Positions 53,237-61,907 are shown, counted from the first letter of the stretch. The stretch: DNA of 64,000 nucleotides from Planomicrobium stackebrandtii (GCF_030814955.1 NZ_JAUSWB010000006.1:268001-332000), one strand, 5' to 3'. The notes: generated from the sequence alone by a model not told the origin. A program made the numbers and translations.

Positions 53237-53665
53237 TTACCAAAACACCGGTTTTCCGACCATAAACCAAAGCATCAATAAGAGCAATAAAATATAAATC
53301 CATAAGGAACGGCTGAGTTTCTTGACGAGCAGCAATTGGCTAACTTCACCGCCAAATTGGCGAAGAATAGGCGTAAAAGCGCGCGCCAAGAAAAAAACAG
53401 AAGCAGCCATTACGGCCAGCGTACAGACAATCCATGGAGTTCCCCATTCCCACGGGCCTTGCCAAATCAGCAGAATTCCCGTTGCCACCAGTACATGTCC
53501 TGCATGTTTAACCAGACGCGTAGCCGATTTGAACGTTGTGATATGTGAAACAAGCACATCGCCAGCCGCTGTTTCCATTCGTTTGACTAAAGGAAGCAAT
53601 ACAAAAAATGGGCCGATGGATAAAACCGCACTTAAAATATGAGCGTAAAGCATGATTGTATACAT
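53237..53665 (-). CDS. DUF2269-like membrane protein
   Basis: 142 residues, four helices. The N-terminal MLYAHILSAVLSIGPFFVLL with its His-x-x-Ser and the later HAGHVLVATGILLIW suit the DUF2269 group of small integral membrane proteins, of unknown function. It lies seven bases downstream of an ASCH-domain gene on the same strand; the two may form an operon. Confidence 0.72.
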   Translation of the reverse strand: MYTIMLYAHILSAVLSIGPFFVLLPLVKRMETAAGDVLVSHITTFKSATRLVKHAGHVLVATGILLIWQGPWEWGTPWIVCTLAVMAASVFFLARAFTPILRQFGGEVSQLLLVKKLSRSLWIYILLLLLMLWFMVGKPVFW

Positions 53666-53672
53666 CGCTTAA

Positions 53673-54020
53673 CTATTCTTTTGCCATTTGGAATTCGTGG
53701 ACCCACACAGTCATTTCAGGCAGCCACGGCATGCCGGGATGGAAGGATAGGATGGACTGCTTGTACTCCTCAACTGTCGCATATCCTTCCCGAAGAATCA
53801 TTTCGTCTGTTAACTCACCCAGTGTCTGCTGGTATACCTGGTCCACAACAAATCTCTTGTCGTCCAGCACCATGATCTCCCCTATATCTGCGTAACGGCC
53901 ATTTCTGCGTGTTGCCGATTTTGTTCCGGCTAGAACTTTTTCTACATCGTGCTTATTGGTTACGAGCTTTTCGATCGTGCAAGTTTTTGGCGGCAATTGC
54001 TGGCCTTTTCTTTCTGGCAT
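53673..54020 (-). CDS. ASCH-domain-like protein
   Basis: 115 residues. CTIEKLVTNKHDVEKVLAGTKSATRRNGRYADIGEIMVL has the beta-barrel ASCH layout with the GTKSATRR basic loop expected to bind RNA or nucleotides. MTVWVHEFQM closes the barrel. The ATG at 54020 follows GAGAGGTGG; a reading from 54041 starts before this site. Role unknown. Confidence 0.7.
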   Translation of the reverse strand: MPERKGQQLPPKTCTIEKLVTNKHDVEKVLAGTKSATRRNGRYADIGEIMVLDDKRFVVDQVYQQTLGELTDEMILREGYATVEEYKQSILSFHPGMPWLPEMTVWVHEFQMAKE

Positions 54021-54082
54021 TTTGGTTCCACCTCTCATCATTCTTTTTCAGTATAAGCTTTTCTGCTTCCTAATTCACGGCA

Positions 54083-54111
54083 AAAAAAAACGCCCTGATG
54101 ATATCAGGACG
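54083..54111 (-). terminator. SleB-type gene terminator
   Basis: On the minus strand CGTCCTGAT and ATCAGGGCG form the stem, followed by TTTTTTTT. Confidence 0.85.
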
Positions 54112-54120
54112 AATCTTAAA

Positions 54121-54744
54121 TCATTTTGCAAATACGTGCTTGCCGATTTTAGTGATTGTCGTACGTGAGAAAATCCACGTATCCGTCACTCCACTCCGAT
54201 TGTAATAATAAGTTGCGCCCATTGATGGATCTGAACCTTTAAAAGCTGCTTTCACTGCCTGGTAGGCAGAAGCGTTCGGCTTCAAGTTGTATTGGCCGTC
54301 ATTTATAGCAGTAAACGCATTCCGCTGGAAAATGACATTGTATGTATTGTTTGGAAACGCCGAAGAATCTAGACGGTTCAAGATGACTGCAGCTACTGCT
54401 ACTTGTCCTGTGTAACTTTCCCCACGTGCTTCTCCGTGTACAACACGTGCCATCATGTCAACTTCTGAAAGTTTTGCGCGCGTCATTGAACCTGTAAATC
54501 CTGTATCGGGAACATTAAAATCACGCTGAAACTGAATAACTGCATTTTTCGTGATAGAGCCATAGTAGCCGGTAGGTGTTGTATTGAAATAACCCAATTT
54601 TTTAAGCGTTGACTGAAGTTCGGTTACATCTTGTCCGGAAACGCCTTCATGCAAGTCTGGAGAATGCGCTTCTGCAGAGTTTTGAGAAAAACCTATGAAT
54701 AGAACTGTAAATAAGGCAAATACCAATACTTTTAAATTTTTCAT
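54121..54744 (-). CDS. SleB-type cell wall hydrolase
   Basis: 207 residues. A signal peptide ends near SAEAHS, then a peptidoglycan-binding domain (LQSTLKKLGYFNTTPTGYYGSITKNAVIQFQRDF, about residues 40-85), then a SleB-like Hydrolase_2 domain. The catalytic Glu is in MMARVVHGEARGESYTGQVAVAAVILNR. These are lytic transglycosylases; SleB opens spore cortex, but relatives also act in vegetative walls. The ATG at 54744 follows GGGAGAG. Monocistronic. Confidence 0.9.
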   Translation of the reverse strand: MKNLKVLVFALFTVLFIGFSQNSAEAHSPDLHEGVSGQDVTELQSTLKKLGYFNTTPTGYYGSITKNAVIQFQRDFNVPDTGFTGSMTRAKLSEVDMMARVVHGEARGESYTGQVAVAAVILNRLDSSAFPNNTYNVIFQRNAFTAINDGQYNLKPNASAYQAVKAAFKGSDPSMGATYYYNRSGVTDTWIFSRTTITKIGKHVFAK

Positions 54745-54973
54745 GCTTTCTCTCCCTTCTATTCCAAGAATCAACAAATGATTCTTCTTAACAGTATATA
54801 ATTGGAATTGTAAGAATTCAATCCCTCGGACTACTTAAATTCTGATGATTGAATGACCAAAAGTAATAGTTTGTTGATTTTAAGTAAAAAAAGAAGAACA
54901 ATTCTTTGAATAAATTAGGCATTTTCACTTAGAAAATCGAAAAAATAGCAAGGATCCGCTTTGCACCATACTC

Positions 54974-55002
54974 AAAAGGCCATCGAGCAATACTCGATGG
55001 CC
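54974..55002 (-). terminator. Terminator of the dihydrofolate-reductase-like gene
   Basis: GGCCATCGAG and CTCGATGGCC, perfect 10 bp arms, followed on the minus strand by TTTT. Confidence 0.85.
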
Positions 55003-55015
55003 AGAAAAATGGAAT

Positions 55016-55546
55016 TTATTTTCTTTCGTAATGCAGCTGCGCAAATTGTCCATACGACTTTACCGACTTAAGCTTTAAAGGAATTTCAAAATCTAGTTCC
55101 CGAAACAATGGTATCCCTTTTCCAATCAAAGTAGGCGCAATGGAAATGATCCATTCATCGATTAAGTCCTCTTCTAAAAACCCATGAAGCAGGCTGCTGC
55201 CGCCAATTACCCAAATGTCTTTTCCCGGTTGGGCCTTAAGGTCTTTCGCGAAGCTGGCGATGTCTTGACTCGTAAACTTTACAAACGGATCGTCCTGATG
55301 GGCAGCAGATGTAAAAACGTAACTGGCCAATCCTTGATAGGGAAACTCTCCATCTTCCGCATCCATTACCCAATCATAGGTTCTGCGTCCCATGACCACA
55401 GTATCGATGGTCTCCATAAATTCAGCATAGCCTGCGTCGCCTTCTCCTTCGACTCTAAACAGCCATTCAAGAGAATCGTCTTCAGTCGCAATATAGCCGT
55501 CCAGACTAGCCGCAATATAACAGACAATCTTCCTTCTATTCTCCAT
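55016..55546 (-). CDS. Dihydrofolate reductase family protein (RibD C-domain type)
   Basis: 176 residues of the RibD-reductase/DHFR-like fold. IVCYIAASLDGYIA is the family opening, VVMGRRTYDWV binds cofactor, and DIWVIGGSSLLHGFLEEDLIDEWIISIAPTLIGKGIPLF is the conserved core. YyaP-like proteins; NADPH-dependent, substrate unknown. Its own promoter and terminator suggest a single-gene unit. Confidence 0.88.
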   Translation of the reverse strand: MENRRKIVCYIAASLDGYIATEDDSLEWLFRVEGEGDAGYAEFMETIDTVVMGRRTYDWVMDAEDGEFPYQGLASYVFTSAAHQDDPFVKFTSQDIASFAKDLKAQPGKDIWVIGGSSLLHGFLEEDLIDEWIISIAPTLIGKGIPLFRELDFEIPLKLKSVKSYGQFAQLHYERK

Positions 55547-55572
55547 GATTGCTTCCTCCTTATAAAATTTTC

Positions 55573-55605
55573 ATGAAAAAAGGCCTCAGCATAAAACTGA
55601 GACCA
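55573..55605 (-). terminator. Terminator of the 94-residue protein gene
   Basis: On the minus strand GGTCTCAG and CTGAGGCC form the stem, followed by TTTTTT. Confidence 0.8.
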
Positions 55606-55610
55606 CTCAT

Positions 55611-55895
55611 TTATTTACTTTCCAATTCTGCCATCGCTTTATGTGTTTGTGGAAAACCGTTCGCCTGCCATTCAGAACGATAGGCAGAATCCAACTGGGT
55701 CAATCCAATTTCCGCTTCGTCCGTATCAGCGTTGACACTTTCTTCATGATCCACTTCAGTACTATTCCTCATATCATTGTCTTCATAAACCCAGATTTTT
55801 TTAGCTTGGTTTTTTTTGTAGGCAGTCAGCAAAAGAATGCTGCCGGCCATTGCTGCTCCTGTATAAATAAACTTTTTCGTGTTGTTCTTTTTCAT
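55611..55895 (-). CDS. Hypothetical membrane-anchored 94-residue protein
   Basis: A Lys/Asn-rich start MKKNNTKKFIYTGAAMAG leads into one hydrophobic helix (about residues 9-25), then a soluble acidic region (NSTEVDHEESVNADTDEAEIGLTQLDSAYRSEWQ) that probably faces outside. No family recognised. The ATG at 55895 follows CGGAGGG by seven bases; the reading from 55919 lacks one. Confidence 0.65.
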   Translation of the reverse strand: MKKNNTKKFIYTGAAMAGSILLLTAYKKNQAKKIWVYEDNDMRNSTEVDHEESVNADTDEAEIGLTQLDSAYRSEWQANGFPQTHKAMAELESK

Positions 55896-56053
55896 TGGTA
55901 TCCCTCCGGTTATCTTCATTGTTTCTGTATCTTCTTCAATTCCCTTTTTCCTGAAAATTAATCCTCTTCCCGTGTCCGTCAGACGGCTCGGTTTCGACGG
56001 AGAGAAGTTTATTTGGTAAAGTGAAAAGAAAGAAACTGACTGGAGGCGTTCTA

Positions 56054-56557
56054 ATGAAGAAGATTGTTATTGTTTCAGACACACATATTCCATTCCGCGC
56101 CAAGAAGTTGCCACAAAAACTATTGGATGCATGCCAAGAGGCTGATTTTATCATCCACGCCGGAGACTGGCAGACATTGGATGTTTATCACGAACTGGCA
56201 GCCTATGCAGAAATCGATGGCGTCACCGGCAATGTCGATCCATGGGAAATCCTCGAGAAGTTCGGCAGGAAAAAAATCCTCACTTTCGGGGAGTTAAAAA
56301 TCGGTATTGTCCATGGAGACAGCGACAGGAAACCCACTGAGCAGCAGGCTTATGATACTTTTGCTGATGAAGGCGTGGACATCATTGTTTTCGGTCATTC
56401 CCATACCCCTGTCATGCGGGAAGTTGACGGTGTGACACTGTTTAACCCCGGTTCGCCGACCGATAAGCGCAGACAAGCCCAATTTTCCTTTGGCTTGCTG
56501 GAAATCGGCGATTCATGGGAATTAAAGCATGTCTTTTTCGATAAAGAGAGCAGCTGA
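56054..56557 (+). CDS. YfcE/YsnB-type metallophosphoesterase
   Basis: 167 residues. The di-metal site is complete: SDTHIP (Asp, His), HAGDWQ (Asp), GVTGNVDPW (Asn, Asp in the GNH/D position), IVHGD (His) and GHSHTP (His pair). YfcE-like enzymes hydrolyse phosphodiesters; the natural substrate is unknown. The ATG at 56054 follows TGGAGG; a longer reading from 56021 does not. Convergent with the GAF-STAS gene. Confidence 0.9.
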   Translation: MKKIVIVSDTHIPFRAKKLPQKLLDACQEADFIIHAGDWQTLDVYHELAAYAEIDGVTGNVDPWEILEKFGRKKILTFGELKIGIVHGDSDRKPTEQQAYDTFADEGVDIIVFGHSHTPVMREVDGVTLFNPGSPTDKRRQAQFSFGLLEIGDSWELKHVFFDKESS

Positions 56558-56558
56558 A

Positions 56559-56590
56559 AAACAGACCTTCTCAATGAAGGTCTGTTTTTT
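56559..56590 (+). terminator. Terminator overlapping the GAF-STAS gene end
   Basis: AAACAGACCTTC and GAAGGTCTGTTT arms with a 5-base loop, then a T-run. The right half lies inside the 3-prime codons of the convergent gene at 56571-57440. Confidence 0.85.
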
Positions 56591-57440
56591 CTTTGCAATC
56601 TTTTATCAGCACAAATCCAAGCTGTTTTAATGCCGACTCTAAGTTGGCTTCAATCAGTACATCTTTCAGTGCAGCGGCAAAATGAGGGACTCCCAATGCC
56701 ATGAAGGGTTGGATTCCGGTAATGACCGGTGTTACCCCGATCACTTTAAGAATATTGACAAGCTTCAGCAAGTATTCCCCAACGACAGAGTTGATCTGCA
56801 AAACACCAGATACATCAATAATTAAATAATCCATTGACTCTTTGCTGCATTTATCAAGCACATGGTCGATAATGACCTGTGCCCGCGGCGCCGTAATGTC
56901 GCCAATCACCGGAACAATAGCTACGCCTTTAGTTACCGGAACTATTGGTGCGGTCAATGTTTGAATTTGATCGTTCGCTTTTTCCAGTTCCAGTACGTAA
57001 GTCAACAGCGTCGACATCATTTCGAAAGTAGTAAGTTGTTCTTCAGAAAGCTTGTAGTATCGATCATCTAATCCGCAAATGGTTCCATAAACCGTCCCGT
57101 CATTGTAATAAACCGGAACTCCAACGAATGTGCCGCTTCCATAATTTGCAGTAATGTCCATAGAGCGGGTCAGCTCGTTTTCGGAAACATCTTCTATAAC
57201 TAATGCAGAGGGGCCATGATTAATGCTTAAACTGCAAAAAGACTGTGGAAGAGGCATCGAACTGCCTTCTTCAACCAGATCTTTGCTGGAGTTATGCACT
57301 TTAATAATATTATTTGTCAGTCCATCATTTTTAGCAATGAATATGGAATTGATTCCAATTTGTTTGCTCAGCAGCTGCAGGATATAGGCGGCCGCCTCAT
57401 CAAAGTTACTGAAATTTCGTTTCTTTTGAGTGCTTTCCAC
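56571..57440 (-). CDS. GAF-STAS protein, RsbR-like stress regulator
   Basis: 289 residues: an N-terminal GAF sensor (about 10-150; GTFVGVPVYYNDGTVYGTICGLD) and a C-terminal STAS domain (about 165-275; YLIIDVSGVLQINSVVGEYLLKL). The STAS part resembles RsbR/RsbS stressosome proteins that set sigma-B activity. In RsbR the phosphorylated Thr follows Asp in a VDT-type motif; here it is Asn-Ser. The second site after TGIQP lacks its Thr (ALGV). It may therefore have altered or no phosphorylation. Stands alone, without rsbS/rsbT. Confidence 0.85.
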   Translation of the reverse strand: MESTQKKRNFSNFDEAAAYILQLLSKQIGINSIFIAKNDGLTNNIIKVHNSSKDLVEEGSSMPLPQSFCSLSINHGPSALVIEDVSENELTRSMDITANYGSGTFVGVPVYYNDGTVYGTICGLDDRYYKLSEEQLTTFEMMSTLLTYVLELEKANDQIQTLTAPIVPVTKGVAIVPVIGDITAPRAQVIIDHVLDKCSKESMDYLIIDVSGVLQINSVVGEYLLKLVNILKVIGVTPVITGIQPFMALGVPHFAAALKDVLIEANLESALKQLGFVLIKDCKEKTDLH

Positions 57441-57707
57441 TGTCAGTCCCCCGTTCTTTTGGCTGATCCTTGTTATCTATAATGAAGTGTTAAAGTTTAG
57501 AAATTGATACCAGACAGCCAACAAATCGTGTTAGGCCCTAAATACTAGATCTGCATGAACTAACAAATTTTAAGCATCTATAATAAGAGGTGAACTCTTA
57601 CTTTACTTTCTTAGGAGGCAACCCTGCCTGTGTTTTATATTAATTATACAGTTAAATCCATTATTTTTACATTTAATTTGAGAAACAAATCTACTAGAAC
57701 GCAAAGG

Positions 57708-57733
57708 GTTCATCTTTGATTCGATTAGGGTAT
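57708..57733 (+). promoter_or_regulatory. Possible sigma-B promoter for DUF3238 gene
   Basis: GTTCAT (57708-57713), a 14-base spacer and GGGTAT (57728-57733) resemble the sigma-B consensus, with a perfect -10 and four of six in the -35, about 30 bases before the start codon. The rest of the 57441-57764 gap holds no gene I can see. Confidence 0.45.
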
Positions 57734-57764
57734 ATGAGTAAAAACAGTATTTGGAGGCGGGAAA

Positions 57765-58958
57765 ATGACAAATGAACTGGATATCCTTGTATTGGAACAA
57801 TCTGATACAATGATTTATTTTAGATGGACAGATACTGATGATGTCTGCCGCGTAAAACGAGATGAACAAGTCATTTATACCGGCACACAGAATCTGCTTA
57901 AAGACACCGGTTTGAAAAAAGGCGAATTGTATACCTATACCATCGAGCGGCTGGATGCTTCAGGCCATTGGACAGATAAAATCAAACTTCATACAGGAAC
58001 AGAAAACCCGAAAGCGGACAGCATCAATCGCCTTGAGGAAATTGTTCTCACCACCATTGTTTCCAAAGAAAGAATTTCTTTGGCATGGGGGGAAATCGAA
58101 GGCATTGCAAAATTCGATATTTATCGAAATGGCCAACTGATTGAAACGGTTGAAGGGAATCAATATACTGATCGCCAAGTTCCAATGAGCCCGGAATTTA
58201 CTTACTGGATTCGCGGAAAACGGCCAGTAGCCCGTTCTGAAGAAAGTTTCAGCGAAGAAAAGTTCACAGTGGCCAAGATATTCGGCGCCTTGAATTGGAA
58301 CTCCACTAAGGATAAAGCTGCAATGGAAAAATTTTGGATGACCAAAAAAATTGCTTCTTTGGATGCTCTGCTGTCTGATGAGGAAAAACCAAAAATATAC
58401 CCAGTCTGGCATTTCCGTTATCAAACTTTCTTGCCTGATTTGGTTTTAAAAAATCCAAATCTTTTATCGCCTTTTCCTTATTTCCAGGGGGATGGCAGAA
58501 AATTTGACCCTGAATCACTCCATTACCGGACGCGAGTCAATTTCACTGTCGACTTAAAAGAAGAAGAATCATCATTTGCTTACGATAAAGATGTTGGCCC
58601 TACCATCGGCTATAATTGGCGGAAAAAATTCAGTAAAGCAGATGTGGCTTCTGCTGAAGGAATTAAGTTGGAAAAGATTGATGAAACCGGCCATAAAGTT
58701 TCCATTACATTAAAACATGGCGTCGGCAACCCGATCACTACTTCGCCCAATATTGATTATAATGTGTCGGCCGCCTTTTATCGTGATGGTAGCTATGACA
58801 TTATCGGAATCCATGATCAATCACCGAACCATGAAGTCTATTTAAAGTTTGGCGATGATGGCAAATGGATGGACATCCACCAAACTGAAAGCGAAGGGCT
58901 GGCCTTTATGGCAGACCCCATTGCCAGCCACTATTGGCGGATATCCAATTTCTACTGA
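57765..58958 (+). CDS. Fn3-like plus DUF3238 domain protein
   Basis: 397 residues, no signal peptide. Two fibronectin-III-like beta repeats fill the first half (about 5-80 with YTYTIERLDASG, and 88-170 with ISLAWGEIEGIAKFDIYRNG). A DUF3238-like domain follows: HFRYQTFLPDL, FQGDGRKFDPESLHYRTRVNF and HGVGNPITTSPNIDYNVSAAFY, the last a family hallmark. Function unknown. TTTGGAGG precedes the ATG. Monocistronic, ended by a large palindromic terminator. Confidence 0.78.
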   Translation: MTNELDILVLEQSDTMIYFRWTDTDDVCRVKRDEQVIYTGTQNLLKDTGLKKGELYTYTIERLDASGHWTDKIKLHTGTENPKADSINRLEEIVLTTIVSKERISLAWGEIEGIAKFDIYRNGQLIETVEGNQYTDRQVPMSPEFTYWIRGKRPVARSEESFSEEKFTVAKIFGALNWNSTKDKAAMEKFWMTKKIASLDALLSDEEKPKIYPVWHFRYQTFLPDLVLKNPNLLSPFPYFQGDGRKFDPESLHYRTRVNFTVDLKEEESSFAYDKDVGPTIGYNWRKKFSKADVASAEGIKLEKIDETGHKVSITLKHGVGNPITTSPNIDYNVSAAFYRDGSYDIIGIHDQSPNHEVYLKFGDDGKWMDIHQTESEGLAFMADPIASHYWRISNFY

Positions 58959-58980
58959 TATTCTCTGATTTTACTTTACC

Positions 58981-59030
58981 ATTGATAAAGCCCGAACCGG
59001 AGTAGATTCCGGATTCGGGCTTTATCAATT
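58981..59030. terminator. Large palindromic terminator
   Basis: ATTGATAAAGCCCGAA and TTCGGGCTTTATCAAT are perfect 16 bp arms, with CCGG nested in the loop. Works in both directions. Confidence 0.8.
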
Positions 59031-59044
59031 ATCGAAGAAAGGAC

Positions 59045-59186
59045 AACTTTCAGCTTTTCATCCATTGTCCAGACTCTAAGCTCAGCTCTTCGGCATGTAA
59101 GCCACTCTGGCTATGCGGCTGAAAACCCGCCGTTTCGCCAAATCGCCTTACACCTGTCAGGGCTGAACAGGCACTTTCGCTTTTCT
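59045..59186. repeat. Bacillales-type intergenic repeat
   Basis: About 140 bp, GC-richer than its surroundings, with GCTCAGCTCTTCGGC near the left and CCTGTCAGGGCTGAACAGG, then GGCACTTTCGCTTTTC, at the right. The pattern (AGCTC..GCTGAAC..CGCTTTT) is one I associate with dispersed repeats in Bacillaceae and Planococcaceae. The reverse-complement end AAAAGCGGAAGCGCCC recurs at 279-295. Confidence 0.5.
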
Positions 59187-59188
59187 TA

Positions 59189-59587
59189 TTATTTGTCTAA
59201 AAATCGTTTACGGATGTGAGGCGGCGGCAGCATACAGCTGTCCAGTTTGCCGAACACTTTGTAACGGTTTTTGGCTACGACATCATATGCACCATCACGG
59301 AGTGCACGAGGGAATGGTTTCAGATAAAATGCCAGCTTCCAAAGGCCTGTTAAATGATTCGAAATCATTAAAGCGCCTTCAGATTTTACATATGCCTGTC
59401 CATCCTTTATCAATACAAGGCTGTCCACATCTTCTGGCACCTTGTGCTTTTTAGAGAGTTCCTGACCAATCTCACTTTGCAATGAAGCAAATTGATAATA
59501 GCCGGCCGGATCATGATTTATGATAAACTGAACGCTCGAATCGCAAAAATTACAATCTCCATCAAATAATACAACGGCATGTTCCAT
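59189..59587 (-). CDS. DCC family thiol-disulfide oxidoreductase (DUF393)
   Basis: 132 residues. The redox motif is FDGDCNFCDSSVQFI (Cys-x-x-Cys, near residue 12), with HDPAGYYQFASLQS and ALRDGAYDVVAKNRYKVFGK completing the DUF393/YuxK family. A thioredoxin-like redox role is probable; partners unknown. Downstream of two other small genes on the same strand. Confidence 0.88.
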   Translation of the reverse strand: MEHAVVLFDGDCNFCDSSVQFIINHDPAGYYQFASLQSEIGQELSKKHKVPEDVDSLVLIKDGQAYVKSEGALMISNHLTGLWKLAFYLKPFPRALRDGAYDVVAKNRYKVFGKLDSCMLPPPHIRKRFLDK

Positions 59588-59643
59588 ATCGGTTTCCTCC
59601 TTTGGAAAAAATGGTTCTGTTATGTAAATAGCCTCTTTTGCCT

Positions 59644-60006
59644 TTATTGAAACACCTCTTCAGTCGAAACTGTTCCTTGGTGAAAAAATAGTTTCCAGCC
59701 TTTTCTCCTTTTTTTCCAGACAGAACTTCGGTTTGTCAGTATTTCTGTGTTCCGGTTATAAAGCTGATACGTAGTCAAAACTGCAGATGGCCCCAATTCA
59801 TGCAGGGCAAAACATTGTATTTCCATTGAATCTGGGTTTAAAATATGATCTCCGCTAAGCTCTGAACGTTTGATGACTCCACCAGAGCTGCCAAATTCAA
59901 AAAACTCATCGTCCAGTACTTCTCCCAACTTTTCCATCGAAATCCGGACTTCTGGCCGCAAGTGACTGCATTCGAGCTCGTAGAACTTCTGGGTCAGCTT
60001 ATCCAT
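59644..60006 (-). CDS. DUF4440 / NTF2-like protein
   Basis: 120 residues. FYELECSHLRPEVRISMEKLGEVLDDEFFEFGSSGGVIKR is the DUF4440 opening, and RRKGWKLFFHQGT the last strand. Cytoplasmic NTF2-like fold; function unknown. Confidence 0.78.
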   Translation of the reverse strand: MDKLTQKFYELECSHLRPEVRISMEKLGEVLDDEFFEFGSSGGVIKRSELSGDHILNPDSMEIQCFALHELGPSAVLTTYQLYNRNTEILTNRSSVWKKRRKGWKLFFHQGTVSTEEVFQ

Positions 60007-60047
60007 ATATATTCTCCTCCATCATTTCCCGGGAAATGTTCCTTGTT

Positions 60048-60086
60048 AAAAATGCCCCTCTTTGCCTAAGGGCAAAAGGGGCATTT
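60048..60086 (-). terminator. Terminator of the TraR/DksA-like gene
   Basis: On the minus strand AAATGCCCCTTTTGCC and GGCAAAGAGGGGCATTT form a stem with a small bulge, then TTTTT. Confidence 0.88.
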
Positions 60087-60090
60087 CCAC

Positions 60091-60618
60091 TTATTTATCG
60101 TCTTTAAAGAACTTCTGTGGATCTTGATCCGGTTGATCCTGCGGAGTGTCCGATGATCCAAAATCTTCAACATCTTCAAAGCTGTCCTGGTAATCCCGAA
60201 TCGCACCGTCTTCTTTCTCAACCGGCTGGGATGTAGAAGCACGCAGCACATCTTCTTCCGGCGGCCGTGTTTCAAGATCTGGCTTTTGATCAGCATGATC
60301 TATGCAAGTCAACGCGGTCGGCAATGCTTCCAACCGTTCAAACGGAATGTCTTTGCCGCACACGGCACATGTTCCGTATGTCCCATCTTCGATGGCTGCC
60401 AAGGCAATTTTGGCGTCTTCCAGTTCTTCTTCTTTAAACTGGGTCATCGCCATGCCGCGCTCCTGATCGTATAAATCGGTGGCGTTGTCAGCGGGATGGT
60501 TGTCGTAATTTGAAAGCTCCGTCGATTCAAACTCCTCTGTATGCTCAACACGATCTTCCAGTGATTCGACCTGATCTTCCAACTGTTTTTTCAATTTCTT
60601 TACTTGTTCGGCTTTCAT
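60091..60618 (-). CDS. TraR/DksA-type zinc finger protein (YteA-like)
   Basis: 175 residues. An N-terminal coiled coil (KKLKKQLEDQVESLEDRVEHTEE) leads to NHPADNATDLYDQERGMAM, then a zinc finger with ligands in CAVCGKDIPFERLEALPTALTCIDH (C-x2-C and C-x2-H), and an acidic, disordered tail. DksA/TraR proteins act on RNA polymerase; YteA-like versions in Bacilli are uncharacterised. Monocistronic. Confidence 0.88.
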   Translation of the reverse strand: MKAEQVKKLKKQLEDQVESLEDRVEHTEEFESTELSNYDNHPADNATDLYDQERGMAMTQFKEEELEDAKIALAAIEDGTYGTCAVCGKDIPFERLEALPTALTCIDHADQKPDLETRPPEEDVLRASTSQPVEKEDGAIRDYQDSFEDVEDFGSSDTPQDQPDQDPQKFFKDDK

Positions 60619-60712
60619 CTAATTTCCTCCTCAAAAAACTCACTTATCCTCTATATTGCCTTTATTGGGGAAATCAAACCTGGAAGTACATTGAGCTTTG
60701 CCGTCTTTCCAT

Positions 60713-61648
60713 TTAAAAATCATCAAATCGATCCAACAAACTTAATAAATAATCGTCCAACCGATGGCGCATCAGCTCATTGGACAGCCCGGTCATACCA
60801 AAGGCTTTCCAGCCCGGATAAACGACTGGTGAACCATCAAGGGTATCCGTCAAGGAAACGAGGTCCCAATATGGATCATAAGTAAATGAGCTGCCAGCAT
60901 GGCGTTCATAAGCCGCTAAGAAATCATTGGCAACAGAAGTGCCATAAAGCTGGGCCAGGTTGACACGGCAATGCCCGACATCAATTCCCGCCGGTCCCCG
61001 GCAAGCATTCACCCAGTCTACGATGGCGCTGACCCTGCCGTTTTCCCACAGTACATTGGCAGGGTGAAAATCCCGGTGAATAAAACATTCAGGAGCTTCG
61101 GGACGGCTTCCAGCGACGATATAAAAAGCACGCATCCAGTCATTCTGCACCTTGGACCATGTCGGTTTTTCCAATAAGAACGCATTGTTGTAGGAGAAAT
61201 ACTCATAAGGAAAGCCTTCTGGCTTGGTTTTATGCAGATGTGCCAGAGAGGCAGCCAAACCTTCCAGCCAGTTTTCGTCATTGGATGGCTGAAGCACGAC
61301 CGATCCGGACAATTTAGTCATCAATACCGCAGGCACCTCGCTCGCCTCTCCCGTCTCATCATATGCGATCAAATGGGGGACAGGAAGGCCCGCCTGTTCA
61401 GCGAATTGAAGACTATCCGCTTCATGCCTCGCCAAATCAGGTTCTTTCTCCAACCAATCAGCTTTATGAAAAAGCCGCAGTACATAAGACCGGATCTCGT
61501 CTTTTTCCCGGACATCCAATTCAAACAAAGTTGAGGAGGTCCCTCCAGTCAGCGGCTTGATGCTTGCCAGCTCTGCTGCAGCTCCCAATTGTTCTTGCAG
61601 CCATTCCATTGATTGTGCCGGCAATCCGTTCCATTCGTTTTCAGCCAT
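60713..61648 (-). CDS. Aminoglycoside phosphotransferase family kinase
   Basis: 311 residues of the APH/choline kinase fold. The Lys/Gly-rich N-lobe includes IKPLTGGTSSTLFELDV. The Brenner-type catalytic motif is CFIHRDFHPANVLWENG (His-x-Asp and Asn), with the metal Asp in AIVDWVNACRGPAGIDVGHCR. Members phosphorylate antibiotics, sugars or choline-like molecules; nothing here fixes the substrate, so resistance should not be assumed. The ATG at 61648 follows AAAGGAG; the reading from 61711 does not. Confidence 0.85.
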   Translation of the reverse strand: MAENEWNGLPAQSMEWLQEQLGAAAELASIKPLTGGTSSTLFELDVREKDEIRSYVLRLFHKADWLEKEPDLARHEADSLQFAEQAGLPVPHLIAYDETGEASEVPAVLMTKLSGSVVLQPSNDENWLEGLAASLAHLHKTKPEGFPYEYFSYNNAFLLEKPTWSKVQNDWMRAFYIVAGSRPEAPECFIHRDFHPANVLWENGRVSAIVDWVNACRGPAGIDVGHCRVNLAQLYGTSVANDFLAAYERHAGSSFTYDPYWDLVSLTDTLDGSPVVYPGWKAFGMTGLSNELMRHRLDDYLLSLLDRFDDF

Positions 61649-61847
61649 CCTTGCCGCTCCTTTCTGCCTATCTTTTAGTTTCAGTGTACCATGAACAAAT
61701 GAGCACTCCATAATTTAGGAGTAAGACAAATAATCTGCAACACAGCAGCTTGTTTTCTGCAAAAAACCTTATTAAGGCCGAACCATCTATTGCTTCCACA
61801 CATTCAGTTTCTATTATTATTGCTGCTATTTTACCGAAATTGACTGA

Positions 61848-61876
61848 TTGACAACGAATAGCAAGTCTTATACGAT
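61848..61876 (+). promoter_or_regulatory. queF-yhhQ promoter
   Basis: TTGACA (61848-61853) and TACGAT (61871-61876) are 17 bp apart, about 30 bases ahead of the riboswitch. The 200 bases before it, back to 61648, hold no gene. Confidence 0.75.
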
Positions 61877-61907
61877 AGATGAGGAAAAAGTAAATAACCC
61901 GGCAACG

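Noticed and set aside
60713..61648. Antibiotic-resistance reading of the APH-family gene
   Set aside because: The kinase fold is clear, but its sequence gives no sign of an antibiotic-specific subgroup and the context is housekeeping.
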